DNA of 64,000 nt from Anaerococcus vaginalis ATCC 51170 (GCF_000163295.1 NZ_GG700527.1:568105-632104); one strand, 5' to 3'; counted from the first letter of the stretch, positions 45,888 to 55,466 are shown. A program made the numbers and translations. The notes: generated from the letters alone by a model not told the origin.

Positions 45888-46267
45888 GAGAGCCTCCTTT
45901 CATAATTAATTTCATTATAACATAATAAATTAATATATAGACGAAAACCTGAACATAAATATATCCTGAAAAAGATGTAAAAGAGTTATCTTTTATTCAT
46001 TTCACAAGTAAAAAATTTCAAAATACAGGAAATGAAGATGAAAGATTACCTAGTTTAAGAAGATGAGAAAGAATATATAATTACATCGTGGGCACTCGGT
46101 ATTATAAATATTGATTAGGTTATATAATCATTGATTTGTGCTAAAATAATTTTAGCCTCATCCAGATTCTCAATTCCAAGCATCCAGATAAGAGTATTTT
46201 AATTTGCTTGTTGTGGAATTGACGAGAAGATAATTTTCATTTAAAGAGGAAGAATTCAAGGTGCAAA
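45888..46267. other. Intergenic region with the promoter of the HerA-like gene and gene debris
   Basis: On the - strand a TATAAT is seen at 45918-45913, about 26 bases before the HerA-like start codon. Around 46125-46215 a - strand frame reads IWMLGIENLDEAKIILAQIN and ends shortly after, looking like the C-terminal scrap of a lost small protein. Nothing else is recognisable. Confidence 0.45.
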
Positions 46268-46768
46268 ATGTTAACTATAAAAAATATGAGTAAAACTTAT
46301 AATGTTGAAAAACTTACAGAAAATGATATTGAAACCATATACAGATTATGCCAAGGCAATAAGTTATATTATCGTTACTGCCATGCAGAGATAAGTAGAG
46401 AACAAATCTTAAGTGACCTTTACTTAAGACCTGAAGGAGTAAATGAAGATAATAAATATTATTTGGGATTTTTCAAAAATGAACTTTTAGTTGCTGTTTT
46501 AGATATTTTAGATGGTTATCCAGACGAAGAAACCTGTTTTATTGGATTTTTTATGGTAAATATTTTATACCAAGGCCAAGGTATAGGAACTGAAATTATT
46601 GGAAGTATTCTAGCTTATGTTAAAAAAATAGGCAAAGCAAAAGTCCGCCTAGGCATTGACAAAGGAAATCCTCAGTCAAAAGCTTTTTGGAAAAAGAATG
46701 GCTTTAAACTTATCAAAGAAGTAGAAAGTTCAGGCGGAACAATTTTACTTGCAGAAAAAATACTTTAG
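46268..46768 (+). CDS. GNAT family N-acetyltransferase
   Basis: 166 residues. Motif A is NILYQGQGIGTEIIGSILAY, followed by LGIDKGNPQSKAFWKKNGF, the usual motif B pattern. Substrate unknown. The ATG at 46268 is preceded by a weak AGGTG; an ATG at 46289 is an alternative. It stands alone, with a hairpin (46829-46873) behind it. Confidence 0.85.
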   Translation: MLTIKNMSKTYNVEKLTENDIETIYRLCQGNKLYYRYCHAEISREQILSDLYLRPEGVNEDNKYYLGFFKNELLVAVLDILDGYPDEETCFIGFFMVNILYQGQGIGTEIIGSILAYVKKIGKAKVRLGIDKGNPQSKAFWKKNGFKLIKEVESSGGTILLAEKIL

Positions 46769-46828
46769 TAGGTATTAATTAATTTAGATAAATATATATT
46801 ATTTTTTTATAGTACTAAGTTTATGTCA

Positions 46829-46873
46829 AGTCCATAATGTTGTGTAAAATTTACTAGCACAATATTATGGACT
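46829..46873. repeat. 16-bp inverted repeat
   Basis: AGTCCATAATGTTGTG (46829-46844) and CACAATATTATGGACT (46858-46873) pair in 15 of 16 positions. The right arm and loop edge recur at 55341-55360 (TTTACTTAATATTATGGACT). It may be an IS end pair left after deletion, or serve as terminator of the GNAT gene. Confidence 0.5.
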
Positions 46874-47013
46874 TTACTTTCTTATTAAAATAAAAAATTA
46901 ACAAAATATTAATAGAATTATAATATAGATTTGAAAACATTTTGAAATTATATTGTTTAGGAGTGGAAAATTAAAAATATGGTTAAAATTTCTTTTAAAA
47001 GAAAAGTTTGTAT

Positions 47014-47091
47014 CTGTAAATAATTTTGTGTGTCAACCTAAATCCTGACATTGATGTGTACCCATAAAACTGGACACAAAATTATTTACAG
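47014..47091. mobile_element. 78-bp element with 18-bp perfect inverted ends (IS remnant)
   Basis: It begins CTGTAAATAATTTTGTGT and ends with the exact reverse complement. The inside matches the left end at 38404-38463 and, inverted, the end at 54465-54508. It contains TGTACCC...ACTGGACA, an IS3-like end. It is too short to code and looks like an IS collapsed to its two ends, MITE-like. Confidence 0.65.
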
Positions 47092-47203
47092 CCCCTCTTC
47101 GGACTTCCTTAATTTTTTTATCCATTTTTTAAATCAAATTTATTCAGACCATACAAATATATAAAATCATATAAAATAAATGCATATAAATAGAAAAATT
47201 AGT

Positions 47204-48196
47204 TTAATCACAATAATCGCATTTTAAATTGTGATGTTTGCAAGCTAAATTACGGACTTCACTAGGAAGTTTTCCCTTGTATCTTTTGTAATAGATGGAA
47301 AATTTGCTATGGGATGTGTATCCAACAGATTCAGCAATTTCTTTTATAGGAAGATCCGTATTAAACAAAAGGGTTTCAGCTACATTCATTCTTTTTCTTT
47401 GGGTGTATTCTGTAATGCTTTGACCATATTTTTCTTTGAACAAATTTTTTAATTTTGTTCCGCTCATTTTAGATATTTTTTCAAGGGTTTCTTGATTTAC
47501 ATTCATGGCGAAATGATCATCCAAGAATCTTACTACATCTTCAAGTGCTTTATTATCATCAGATTCAATTTTATATTTTTTTCTATTTAAGTATGTGTCA
47601 ATCACTATACTTATCCACTCATTTGCCTTTGCATTAAAGAAAAATTCTGCAGCGGGGGTATCCATCTTACAATTTAATATTTCCATTGCCACTTTTTCTA
47701 AGGATTTTGTAAGAATAATTTGATTCGTTTCAAGTAAAGATGAATAAAATGATTCTGGGTTAATATTAATAGATGATAGATGTTTTTCTAAGAGCTCTCT
47801 TTTAAATCCAATAGATACGGCAAGATAATAGCAGTTCTCATGTAATAAAAATACAAAATCATCTCTTATATTATCAAAATCAAGAGTGCATAAGGAGTTT
47901 GCAGTTAAAGTTTGATAAGGACTAAATCTCTCCCCGTTTGCACTGACAATGTAACTTGAATAAATTGAAACATAGTCTGCCATACTATAGGTATTATTTT
48001 GAATCACTTCCTCTCTGATATAAAAATCGTGTACATCAATAATGAAGCCATCTCCTTCATAAAACCAATATAGACCATCTGCATAAGTTGAATCCTCTTT
48101 TTTCCAACAAAAAGTGTGACCTGCACTTGAATACTTTTTATTGTTTTTACATTCATCTACTTTCATATAATCTTTTACAAAATCATAGTAACTCAT
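47204..48196 (-). CDS. AraC-family transcriptional regulator
   Basis: About 330 residues. The C-terminal 100 residues form a double helix-turn-helix of AraC type (VNQETLEKISKMSGTKLKNL, then PIKEIAESVGYTSHSKFSIY). The N-terminal part is a ligand-sensing domain of the YbtA-like kind. It is divergent from the ABC/ECF operon and probably activates it on binding the imported compound, as YbtA does in Yersinia. I prefer the ATG at 48196 (MSYYDF); an ATG at 48205 and a TTG at 48220 are alternatives. Confidence 0.9.
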   Translation of the reverse strand: MSYYDFVKDYMKVDECKNNKKYSSAGHTFCWKKEDSTYADGLYWFYEGDGFIIDVHDFYIREEVIQNNTYSMADYVSIYSSYIVSANGERFSPYQTLTANSLCTLDFDNIRDDFVFLLHENCYYLAVSIGFKRELLEKHLSSININPESFYSSLLETNQIILTKSLEKVAMEILNCKMDTPAAEFFFNAKANEWISIVIDTYLNRKKYKIESDDNKALEDVVRFLDDHFAMNVNQETLEKISKMSGTKLKNLFKEKYGQSITEYTQRKRMNVAETLLFNTDLPIKEIAESVGYTSHSKFSIYYKRYKGKLPSEVRNLACKHHNLKCDYCD

Positions 48197-48251
48197 AATC
48201 CACATATCCCTTTTAGACAATATTCCAATTAGCTTTATTAATTCAAAACTA

Positions 48252-48281
48252 TTGTATTATTAATTATAGCCGATGTATAAT
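48252..48281 (+). promoter_or_regulatory. Promoter of the ABC/ECF uptake operon
   Basis: TTGTAT (48252-48257) and TATAAT (48276-48281) are 18 bases apart. The weak -35 fits a promoter needing an activator such as the divergent AraC protein. Confidence 0.6.
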
Positions 48282-48291
48282 AGAAAAGCAA

Positions 48292-48306
48292 TGATAGTTA
48301 TTATCA
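48292..48306 (+). promoter_or_regulatory. Fur box
   Basis: TGATAGTTATTATCA is a 7-1-7 inverted repeat that departs from the Bacillus Fur consensus TGATAATnATTATCA at a single position. It lies 11 bases behind the -10 element, where a bound repressor would block transcription. Confidence 0.7.
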
Positions 48307-48356
48307 ACTAAGAAAATTTATATCTAAAAGGAACATCAAAGAAAGGAGATATGATT

Positions 48357-50111
48357 ATGAAGATTTACAAAAAACTATTTGCTTATGTACAGAATAAAAA
48401 ATATCTTGGGGTTTTAGCTATAGTTTTTTCTGCTATATCTGCTGCACTTACAGTATATGGATATTATTTAATCTACAAATTTCTAGATAAGTTAATAATT
48501 AATTCAAATTTATCAGGTGCAGAGAGCTTAGCATTAAAATCTGTTATTACACTAACAAGTGGAGCGATATTTTATTTTGTTTCAGGAATGTTTTCTCACG
48601 TATTGGGATTTAGGCTTGAAACAAATTTAAGAAAAAGGGGGATTGATGGCTTAGAGAAAGCAAGTTTTAGGTTCTTTGATTTAAATCCATCTGGTCAAAT
48701 AAGAAAGATCATAGATGATAATGCCGCACAAACACATCAGGTTGTAGCTCACATGATACCCGATAGTTCTCAGGCAATAGTTACACCTATACTTGTACTT
48801 GCACTTGGCTTTATAGTAAGTATAAGAGTTGGCATAACTTTGCTTGCTCTTACAATAATCGGCGGATTAATTTTAGGGGCAATGATGGGCGAGCAAAAAT
48901 TTATGAAGATATACCAAGAAGCCCTATCTAAACTAAGTGCTGAAACTGTTGAATACGTTAGAGGAATGCAAGTGGTAAAAATATTTAGAGCAAATGTGGA
49001 GTCATTTAAAAGCTTTTACAAGGCGATAAAAGATTATTCAAAGTATGCTTATGATTATTCACTATCTTGTAAAAAACCTTATGTTTTGTATCAATGGTTA
49101 TTTTTTGGTTTAATTGCAATTTTAATTATTCCTATAGTTTATTTTATGACTAGCTTAGGCAGCGCCAAGGTGATTTTACTTGAGCTTATTATGATTTTAT
49201 TTTTATCAGGAGTTCTCTTTGTTTCATTTATGAGGATGATGTGGTACGCTATGTACATTTCTCAAGGCAATTATGCAGTAGATACTTTAGAGGCTCTTTA
49301 CAAGGATATGCAAAAAGACAAATTGGTCCATGGCAATGTCAATAATTTTAAAAACTATAATATAGAATTTGACAATGTTAGCTTTGCTTACAATGATAAG
49401 GCTGTCATTGAAAATTTATCCTTTAAATTAGAAGAAGGAAAGTCCTATGCACTAGTCGGTTCATCTGGATCAGGCAAATCAACGGTAGCAAAACTTATAT
49501 CAGGTTTTTACAATGTTAATGAAGGAAGCATAAAGATAGGCGGGATGCCAATAAGTGAATATTCTGACCAAGCCTTAATTAAAGCTATCTCCTTTGTTTT
49601 TCAAGATTCAAAATTATTCAAGAAGAGCATTTATGAAAATGTTGCTTTAGCAAATAAAGAAGCTACAAAAGATGACGTTATGAGAGCCTTAAAATTAGCT
49701 GGATGTAATCTAATATTAGACAAATTTCCAGAAAGAGAAAATACAGTCATAGGCTCAAAAGGCGTTTATTTATCTGGTGGAGAAAAACAAAGAATTGCAA
49801 TTGCCAGAGCAATTTTAAAGGATTCCAAAATTATTATTATGGACGAGGCATCAGCATCCATTGACCCAGATAACGAGTTTGAACTTCAAAAAGCTTTCAA
49901 AAATCTTATGAAAGATAAAACAGTTATCATGATTGCCCACAGGCTGTCTACAATTAAAGATCTTGATGAAATACTTGTTATGGATAAGGGGAAAATCATA
50001 GAAAGAGGTTCTGACGAAGAATTAATGTCAAAAGATACAAGGTACAAGAGATTGCAAGAGATGTTTAACAGTGCGAATGAATGGAGGGTTTCAAATGAAG
50101 GAGTTTTATAA
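48357..50111 (+). CDS. ABC transporter, fused membrane and ATPase domains (first half)
   Basis: About 584 residues. Six membrane segments (about 20-300) are followed by an ATPase domain with Walker A VGSSGSGKST, signature LSGGEKQRIAIARA, Walker B IIIMDEASASID and H-loop IAHRLS. Sequence style and context resemble the YbtP/IrtA-type half-transporters that import metallophores despite an exporter fold. The ATG at 48357 has GGAG at good distance (8 bases); the ATG at 48351 is too close. It overlaps the second half-transporter by 17 bases, so they form a heterodimer. Confidence 0.93.
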   Translation: MKIYKKLFAYVQNKKYLGVLAIVFSAISAALTVYGYYLIYKFLDKLIINSNLSGAESLALKSVITLTSGAIFYFVSGMFSHVLGFRLETNLRKRGIDGLEKASFRFFDLNPSGQIRKIIDDNAAQTHQVVAHMIPDSSQAIVTPILVLALGFIVSIRVGITLLALTIIGGLILGAMMGEQKFMKIYQEALSKLSAETVEYVRGMQVVKIFRANVESFKSFYKAIKDYSKYAYDYSLSCKKPYVLYQWLFFGLIAILIIPIVYFMTSLGSAKVILLELIMILFLSGVLFVSFMRMMWYAMYISQGNYAVDTLEALYKDMQKDKLVHGNVNNFKNYNIEFDNVSFAYNDKAVIENLSFKLEEGKSYALVGSSGSGKSTVAKLISGFYNVNEGSIKIGGMPISEYSDQALIKAISFVFQDSKLFKKSIYENVALANKEATKDDVMRALKLAGCNLILDKFPERENTVIGSKGVYLSGGEKQRIAIARAILKDSKIIIMDEASASIDPDNEFELQKAFKNLMKDKTVIMIAHRLSTIKDLDEILVMDKGKIIERGSDEELMSKDTRYKRLQEMFNSANEWRVSNEGVL

Positions 50112-51816
50112 AAAAAGATTTGCTCTTACAGATAAAGGAGCAAGAAATTTAAGTAAAGCAACACTGGCTTCATTTTTCGTTTATTGTATAAACATGCTTC
50201 CAGCGATATTACTAATGATTTTTGCTCAGGAAGTTTTGGAAAATATTGGCAAAAGCAAGGGATTTTATATAGTATTCTCAGCCTTGACTTTGCTAGCAAT
50301 GTATATTTTGCTTTCTATCGAATACGATAAATTATATAGCACAACCTACCAAGAAAGTGCAGATTTAAGAATAAGGACAGCGAAGAATTTATCAAAACTA
50401 CCTCTGTCATACTTTTCTAAACATGATATTTCAGACCTAGCGCAAACAATCATGTCTGATATTGAAGGAATAGAACATGCAATGAGCCATTCAATACCAA
50501 AAGTGGGCGGTATGGCACTATTCTTCCCACTAATATCCATCATGATGCTAGTGGGCAATGTCAAGATGGGTTTAGCTGTAATTGTTCCATCTCTTTTAAG
50601 CTTTATATTTATACCCTTATCTAAAAAATATCAGGTTAAGGGACAGAAAAGATATTATGATATTCTAAGAGAAAACTCAGAAAGCTTTCAAGAAAACATC
50701 GAAATGCAAATGGAGATTAAAGCCTACGGCTTATCAGAGGAAATGAAAGAAAAGCTGTATGAAAAAATGGATAAAAGTGAAAAAGTGCACTTAAAGACAG
50801 AATTAGTAAATATTTTAGCTATGTCTATATCTGCAATATTTAGCTTTATTTCCCTTGCTGTAGTAATATTTGTTGGCGTAAATCTAATTATTAATAAAGA
50901 GATAAGTGCTCTCTACCTTGTAGGATATTTACTAGCAGCTATGAAGATAAAAGACTCTCTAGATGCATCTAAAGAAGGAATGATTGAGATATTTTATTTA
51001 TCGCCAAAAATTGAAAGGCTAAAAGAAATTCAAAATCAAGATTTACAAGAAGGCGATGACTATAATTTGAAAAAATTTGATATTGATCTAAAAAATGTTG
51101 AATTTACTTACAAGAAAGATGCAAAAGTTTTAAATGGTGTAAGCTTTAAAGCTAAACAGGGAGAAGTTACCGCTTTGGTAGGTGCAAGCGGATGCGGTAA
51201 AACAACTATATTGAAACTTATATCAAGACTTTATGATTATGATGAAGGACAAATATTAATCGATGGCAAAGATATAAAAGAAATATCAACAGAATCACTT
51301 TTTGACAAGGTATCAATAGTTTTCCAAGATGTAGTTCTCTTTAATCAAAGCGTTATGGAAAATATTAGAATCGGTAAGCAAGATGCAAGTGACGAAGAAG
51401 TTAAAAGAGCAGCAAAACTTGCAAACTGCACAGATTTTATAGAAAAAATGGATAAGGGTTTCGATACAGTTATCGGTGAAAACGGTGCTGAGCTATCAGG
51501 TGGAGAAAGACAAAGGTTATCAATAGCCAGAGCCTTCTTAAAAGATGCACCGATATTGATCTTAGATGAGATAGCAGCAAGTCTTGATGTTGACAACGAG
51601 AAAAAAATTCAAGAGTCTTTAAATAATTTGATTAAAGATAAAACAGTTGTCATCATTTCACATAGAATGAAATCCATAGAAAATGCTGACAAGATAGTAG
51701 TTCTTGAAAATGGAAAAGTAGAAAGCGAAGGCAAACATGAAGAGCTTTTACAAAAATCAAAAGTTTACAAAAATTTAATAGAAAAGACAAAAATGGCAGA
51801 AGAATTTATTTATTAG
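50095..51816 (+). CDS. ABC transporter, fused membrane and ATPase domains (second half)
   Basis: About 573 residues from the ATG at 50095, which has GGAGGG (50082-50087) upstream. A membrane domain (about 20-310) precedes the ATPase domain: Walker A VGASGCGKTT, signature LSGGERQRLSIARA, Walker B ILILDEIAASLD, H-loop ISHRMK. The Walker B-following residues are unusual (DEIAASLD) but retain the catalytic Glu. Partner of the preceding protein. The next gene, 10 bases on, begins the ECF part, so all five genes act as one operon. Confidence 0.93.
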   Translation: MKEFYKKRFALTDKGARNLSKATLASFFVYCINMLPAILLMIFAQEVLENIGKSKGFYIVFSALTLLAMYILLSIEYDKLYSTTYQESADLRIRTAKNLSKLPLSYFSKHDISDLAQTIMSDIEGIEHAMSHSIPKVGGMALFFPLISIMMLVGNVKMGLAVIVPSLLSFIFIPLSKKYQVKGQKRYYDILRENSESFQENIEMQMEIKAYGLSEEMKEKLYEKMDKSEKVHLKTELVNILAMSISAIFSFISLAVVIFVGVNLIINKEISALYLVGYLLAAMKIKDSLDASKEGMIEIFYLSPKIERLKEIQNQDLQEGDDYNLKKFDIDLKNVEFTYKKDAKVLNGVSFKAKQGEVTALVGASGCGKTTILKLISRLYDYDEGQILIDGKDIKEISTESLFDKVSIVFQDVVLFNQSVMENIRIGKQDASDEEVKRAAKLANCTDFIEKMDKGFDTVIGENGAELSGGERQRLSIARAFLKDAPILILDEIAASLDVDNEKKIQESLNNLIKDKTVVIISHRMKSIENADKIVVLENGKVESEGKHEELLQKSKVYKNLIEKTKMAEEFIY

Positions 51817-51826
51817 GAGGTTTAAA

Positions 51827-52408
51827 ATGGATAATAAAAAATTAAAAGTCAAAGATTTAGTAAGCATTGGTGTTTTTGGAGTAATTTATTTTGCCTTGAT
51901 GTTTGGAGTTGGTATGATGGGAATGATTCCAATATTGTTCTTAATATACCCAACAGTTTTGGGTATAATTGCAGGAACTGTTGTTATGTTATTTATGGCT
52001 AAGGTTCAAAAGCCATGGGCACTATTTATATTCGGTATGATATCTCCACTTGTGATGTTTGCTGCTGGACATACCTACGTAGTTGTAGTTCTATCGCTTA
52101 TCGTTATGATAATAGCAGAGTTAATTAGAAAAATTGGAAACTATAAGTCATTTAAATATAATATGATATCTTATGCCATTTTTAGCACATGGATTTGTAG
52201 TTCTATGATGCAAATGCTTTTAGCAAAAGAAGTATATGTAGAACATTGCAAGATGATGGGGGATGACTATGTAGTAGCCTTGGAAAAACTAATAACATAT
52301 CCTCATATGGCTTTAGTAGCTTTAGGAGCAATTGTAGGGGGATTTATTGGAGCATATATAGGCAAGGCTTTATTGAAAAAACACTTTGAAAAAGCAGGCA
52401 TTGTATAA
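51827..52408 (+). CDS. ECF transporter S component, MptD family
   Basis: 193 residues, nearly all membrane-embedded (five to six segments), beginning with a short basic N-terminus and DLVSIGVFGVIYFALMFGVG. The pattern is that of the MptD/Trep_Strep family of substrate-binding S components. It binds the substrate while the EcfT and ATPase subunits drive uptake. AGGAGG precedes the ATG. The substrate is not proven; the Fur box and the adjacent YbtPQ-like ABC pair point to iron, heme or a metallophore. Confidence 0.88.
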   Translation: MDNKKLKVKDLVSIGVFGVIYFALMFGVGMMGMIPILFLIYPTVLGIIAGTVVMLFMAKVQKPWALFIFGMISPLVMFAAGHTYVVVVLSLIVMIIAELIRKIGNYKSFKYNMISYAIFSTWICSSMMQMLLAKEVYVEHCKMMGDDYVVALEKLITYPHMALVALGAIVGGFIGAYIGKALLKKHFEKAGIV

Positions 52409-53097
52409 TGCCTACTTTTTCTTCAAATGCTCCCTTTAATCCCAATCCCATCAGTAAGATATTAGTCGTATTTATCGCAGGCTTAACTGTTATGCATAGC
52501 ATAAACATCCGTTTTGAGCTAGCGATTGTTTGTCTTATTGGTATTTTGCTTTATTTGAATGGATACAAAAAAACACTTTTCAAATGGATAATTTTATGTA
52601 TAGTGCTATATTCTTTGCCTAATTTTATGACTTTATCTACATTAAACCCAATACTTAAGATGTTTTTAAGTATACCTATTGTCTTTAGAATGTTTTTATT
52701 GCCATTTATGGCGGCAAGCTTCATGATTAAGACTTCTGATGTAGGTACAATAATTTCATCGATGGATAAGCTTAAGATTTCAAAGAATGTATCCATACCT
52801 ATTGCGGTTATGTTTAGATTTTTCCCATCTTTTAGGGAGGAGAAGAAAAACATCAAAATGGCTATGAGAGTAAGAGGAATAAATTTTAAAAACCCAGTCA
52901 AATATCTTGAATATGTTTCTGTGCCACTACTAATTATATCTTCGAACATAGCAGATGACATTGCAAAAGCGGCGGAAACAAAGGCAATAGAAAATCCAAT
53001 TGCTAAGACTAGATATATCCGTGTAAAGATACAGCTAATTGATTTTGTTTATGTTTTACCAGTTGCTGGATTTATTGTGGGAGGCTTAATATGGTAG
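52408..53097 (+). CDS. ECF transporter T component (EcfT/CbiQ family)
   Basis: 229 residues with four to five membrane segments and the two coupling-helix type motifs (MAMRVRGINFKNP and AAETKAIENPIAKTRY) that contact the ATPases. The ATG shares its first base with the S component stop codon. It overlaps the ATPase gene by 7 bases. Confidence 0.92.
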   Translation: MPTFSSNAPFNPNPISKILVVFIAGLTVMHSINIRFELAIVCLIGILLYLNGYKKTLFKWIILCIVLYSLPNFMTLSTLNPILKMFLSIPIVFRMFLLPFMAASFMIKTSDVGTIISSMDKLKISKNVSIPIAVMFRFFPSFREEKKNIKMAMRVRGINFKNPVKYLEYVSVPLLIISSNIADDIAKAAETKAIENPIAKTRYIRVKIQLIDFVYVLPVAGFIVGGLIW

Positions 53098-54455
53098 AAA
53101 TAAAAAATTTAAGGCTTGATTATGGTGAAGAAAAGATATTAGAAGATATATCTTTATCAATAGCTGTAGGAGAATGTGTACTCTTTACAGGTAAAAGTGG
53201 AAGTGGGAAATCATCTTTAATAAACTCTATTAATGGATTAGCTGTAAGGTATGATAATGCGAAAATAAGTGGGGAAATAATTATTGATGGTAAAAATATA
53301 AAAGATTTGGAACTTTATCAAATCTCAATGCTTGTCTCAACTGTTTTTCAAAATCCTAAGACGTATTTCTTTAATATAAATACGACATTAGAATTATTGT
53401 TTTATTTGGAAAATATTGGTCTTGCAAGAGAAGGGATGGACAATCGTTTAAAGGACATGCTTGAAATATTTCCGATAAAAAATCTTTTGAATAGAAATAT
53501 ATTTAATCTATCCGGCGGTGAGAAACAAATACTTTGCATTGCCGCTTCTTATATAGCGGGCACAAAGATCATAGTTATGGATGAACCTTCTTCAAATTTG
53601 GATATTAAAAGCATAAGTGTTTTGACAAAGATGCTAAATATATTAAAAGAAAAGGGAATAAGCATAATTGTAGCTGAGCATAGAATCTATTATTTAATGG
53701 ATATAGTTGACCGTGTATTTTTGATAGATAAGGGTAAACTTAAAGAAACTTATACTAGAAGTGAATTTTTAAAGTTTGATAAAAATGAATTGAACGCTTT
53801 AAGTTTAAGGGATAAAGAATTAAGCAAATTAGAAGTTCCTTATTTAAAAGACGGTGGAGAATATCAGATAAAAAATCTTAGCTACAAATTTACTGATTAT
53901 GAGTGCTTAAGTATAAAAGACATCTCATTTAAGCTTGGAAAAATTTATGGCATAATAGGATACAACGGACTAGGAAAATCAACGCTCTTAAGATGTTTAA
54001 TAGGTCTTGAGAAAAAATCGAAAGAAGAAATTTATTTTAAAGGAGAGAAGCTATCTAAAAAAGGAAGACTCAAAAACTCTTCACTTGTTATGCAAGACGT
54101 AAATCATCAATTATTCACAGATGAAGTATTCAAAGAACTTAGCCTTGGAGTAAAGAATTTTGATGAAGAAAAGGCGAAAATCATCTTAAAAGATTTAGGC
54201 TTAGACGAATTTAGAGAAAGGCATCCAATGAGTTTGTCAGGAGGGCAAAAGCAAAGACTAGCAATAGCATCTGTTATGTGTAAGGATTCTCCATTTGTTT
54301 ATTTCGACGAACCTACAAGCGGTATGGATTATTCTAATATGGAAAAAATATCTGAGCTAATAAAAAAATATAGAAATAAGGATAAAATAATTTTTATTGT
54401 ATCCCATGATATAGAATTTTTAAATGAAGTGGCAGATGAGATTTTTAAATTGTAA
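53091..54455 (+). CDS. ECF transporter ATPase, two fused ATP-binding domains
   Basis: 454 residues carrying two ATPase domains in one chain, replacing separate EcfA1 and EcfA2. Domain 1: Walker A TGKSGSGKSS, signature LSGGEKQILCIAAS, Walker B IIVMDEPSSNLD. Domain 2 (from about 260): Walker A IGYNGLGKST, signature LSGGQKQRLAIAS, Walker B FVYFDEPTSGMD, H-loop VSHDIE. Both sites look intact. It is the last gene of the operon, with no clear terminator behind it; IS debris starts within 10 bases. Confidence 0.93.
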   Translation: MVEIKNLRLDYGEEKILEDISLSIAVGECVLFTGKSGSGKSSLINSINGLAVRYDNAKISGEIIIDGKNIKDLELYQISMLVSTVFQNPKTYFFNINTTLELLFYLENIGLAREGMDNRLKDMLEIFPIKNLLNRNIFNLSGGEKQILCIAASYIAGTKIIVMDEPSSNLDIKSISVLTKMLNILKEKGISIIVAEHRIYYLMDIVDRVFLIDKGKLKETYTRSEFLKFDKNELNALSLRDKELSKLEVPYLKDGGEYQIKNLSYKFTDYECLSIKDISFKLGKIYGIIGYNGLGKSTLLRCLIGLEKKSKEEIYFKGEKLSKKGRLKNSSLVMQDVNHQLFTDEVFKELSLGVKNFDEEKAKIILKDLGLDEFRERHPMSLSGGQKQRLAIASVMCKDSPFVYFDEPTSGMDYSNMEKISELIKKYRNKDKIIFIVSHDIEFLNEVADEIFKL

Positions 54456-54464
54456 AAGAAAGTC

Positions 54465-54508
54465 GGGTCTGTAAATGATTAAATATTGTTTCCAGTTTTA
54501 TGGGTACA
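54465..54508 (-). repeat. Insertion sequence end, inverted relative of the 47014-47091 element
   Basis: GGGTCTGTAAATGATT...CCAGTTTTATGGGTACA is the reverse complement, with few changes, of the right half of the 78-bp element at 47014-47091. Confidence 0.6.
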
Positions 54509-54683
54509 ATTCAAAAAGCAAGTGCTATGTCAATTTTTTCTTAAGTTAATATGCACTTACTGTTCTTACTAATATACAAAATATAGATATATAATGGAAA
54601 ATATAAGAGGAAAAAGGATGTAGTTATGAGCTGTCCTACCATAAAATTTAGACCTAAAAACTAACTTGAGAAGGTCGGTTTTT

Positions 54684-54990
54684 ATGGCAAAATATAGGAC
54701 AGAATTTAAAATTAAAGTAGTAAAAAATATTAAGAATCTAGAAACTCATATAAATATTATATACCTAATAAAATTTTAATAAGAAGATGGAGCAATGACT
54801 TTAAAAAAGGGAATTAAAGGACTAAAATCTAAAAGAAAACAAAAATAACAAATTATAATCATTAGCAAAATTAACTATTGAAGAAGTTAATTTATTAAAT
54901 GAAGAACAATTAAAAGAAAAGATAAAGAAATTATATTTAAATCCATACTTAGATATGTATAACAGTGAAATATTAAGCTATGAAATATAA
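54684..54990 (+). mobile_element. Relic of an IS3-family transposase
   Basis: Begins MAKYRTEFKIKVVKNI, an IS3-type OrfA start, then breaks. At the end it reads NPYLDMYNSEILSYEI and a stop, matching the conserved OrfB part with the DMYNxEIxSY motif of the catalytic domain. Most of the middle is lost. The surrounding 54456-55540 has no gene; besides this relic it holds a short repeat (55341-55360) and a terminator-like hairpin. Confidence 0.7.
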
Positions 54991-55413
54991 AAACAACCAA
55001 AACTAAAACTAATTTACCAGTAGAAAATAGAAAGAAGAATGCATCATAAAAAATTTTATAGGTAGAAAAAAACTAATACCATAGCTAGTTTATTTTTAAC
55101 TCTGCTATTAGGTACAACTTTATGGGTTTACCTTATATAAATTATTTTCACTGTTTTGTTATTAAGAGAACTATGATATAAAGACAAGAATTTTAATATT
55201 ATAAAAAATTATTAATTTATGCATAGATTGTATATTTTTGATGAAAATAAATGATAGATATTGGAAAAAATTTAAATAAAAATTATTCTATTAATATATA
55301 AGTTTAAATTTGCTGATTAGTGAATATTGTACTAAGATAATTTACTTAATATTATGGACTCTATCTGAATATTTATCTACTAATAAATTATTTAAAATCT
55401 TAATAGGAATTTG

Positions 55414-55454
55414 AAAATAACTCTTGAATTTTAGGAATCAAAGGGTTATTTTTC
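55414..55454 (+). terminator. Hairpin with T-run upstream of the ArsR-type gene
   Basis: AAATAACTCTT and AAGGGTTATTT can pair (with a T-G wobble) around an AT-rich loop, followed by TTTTT. It would insulate the regulator gene from upstream transcription. Confidence 0.5.
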
Positions 55455-55466
55455 TGGTTATAAATA

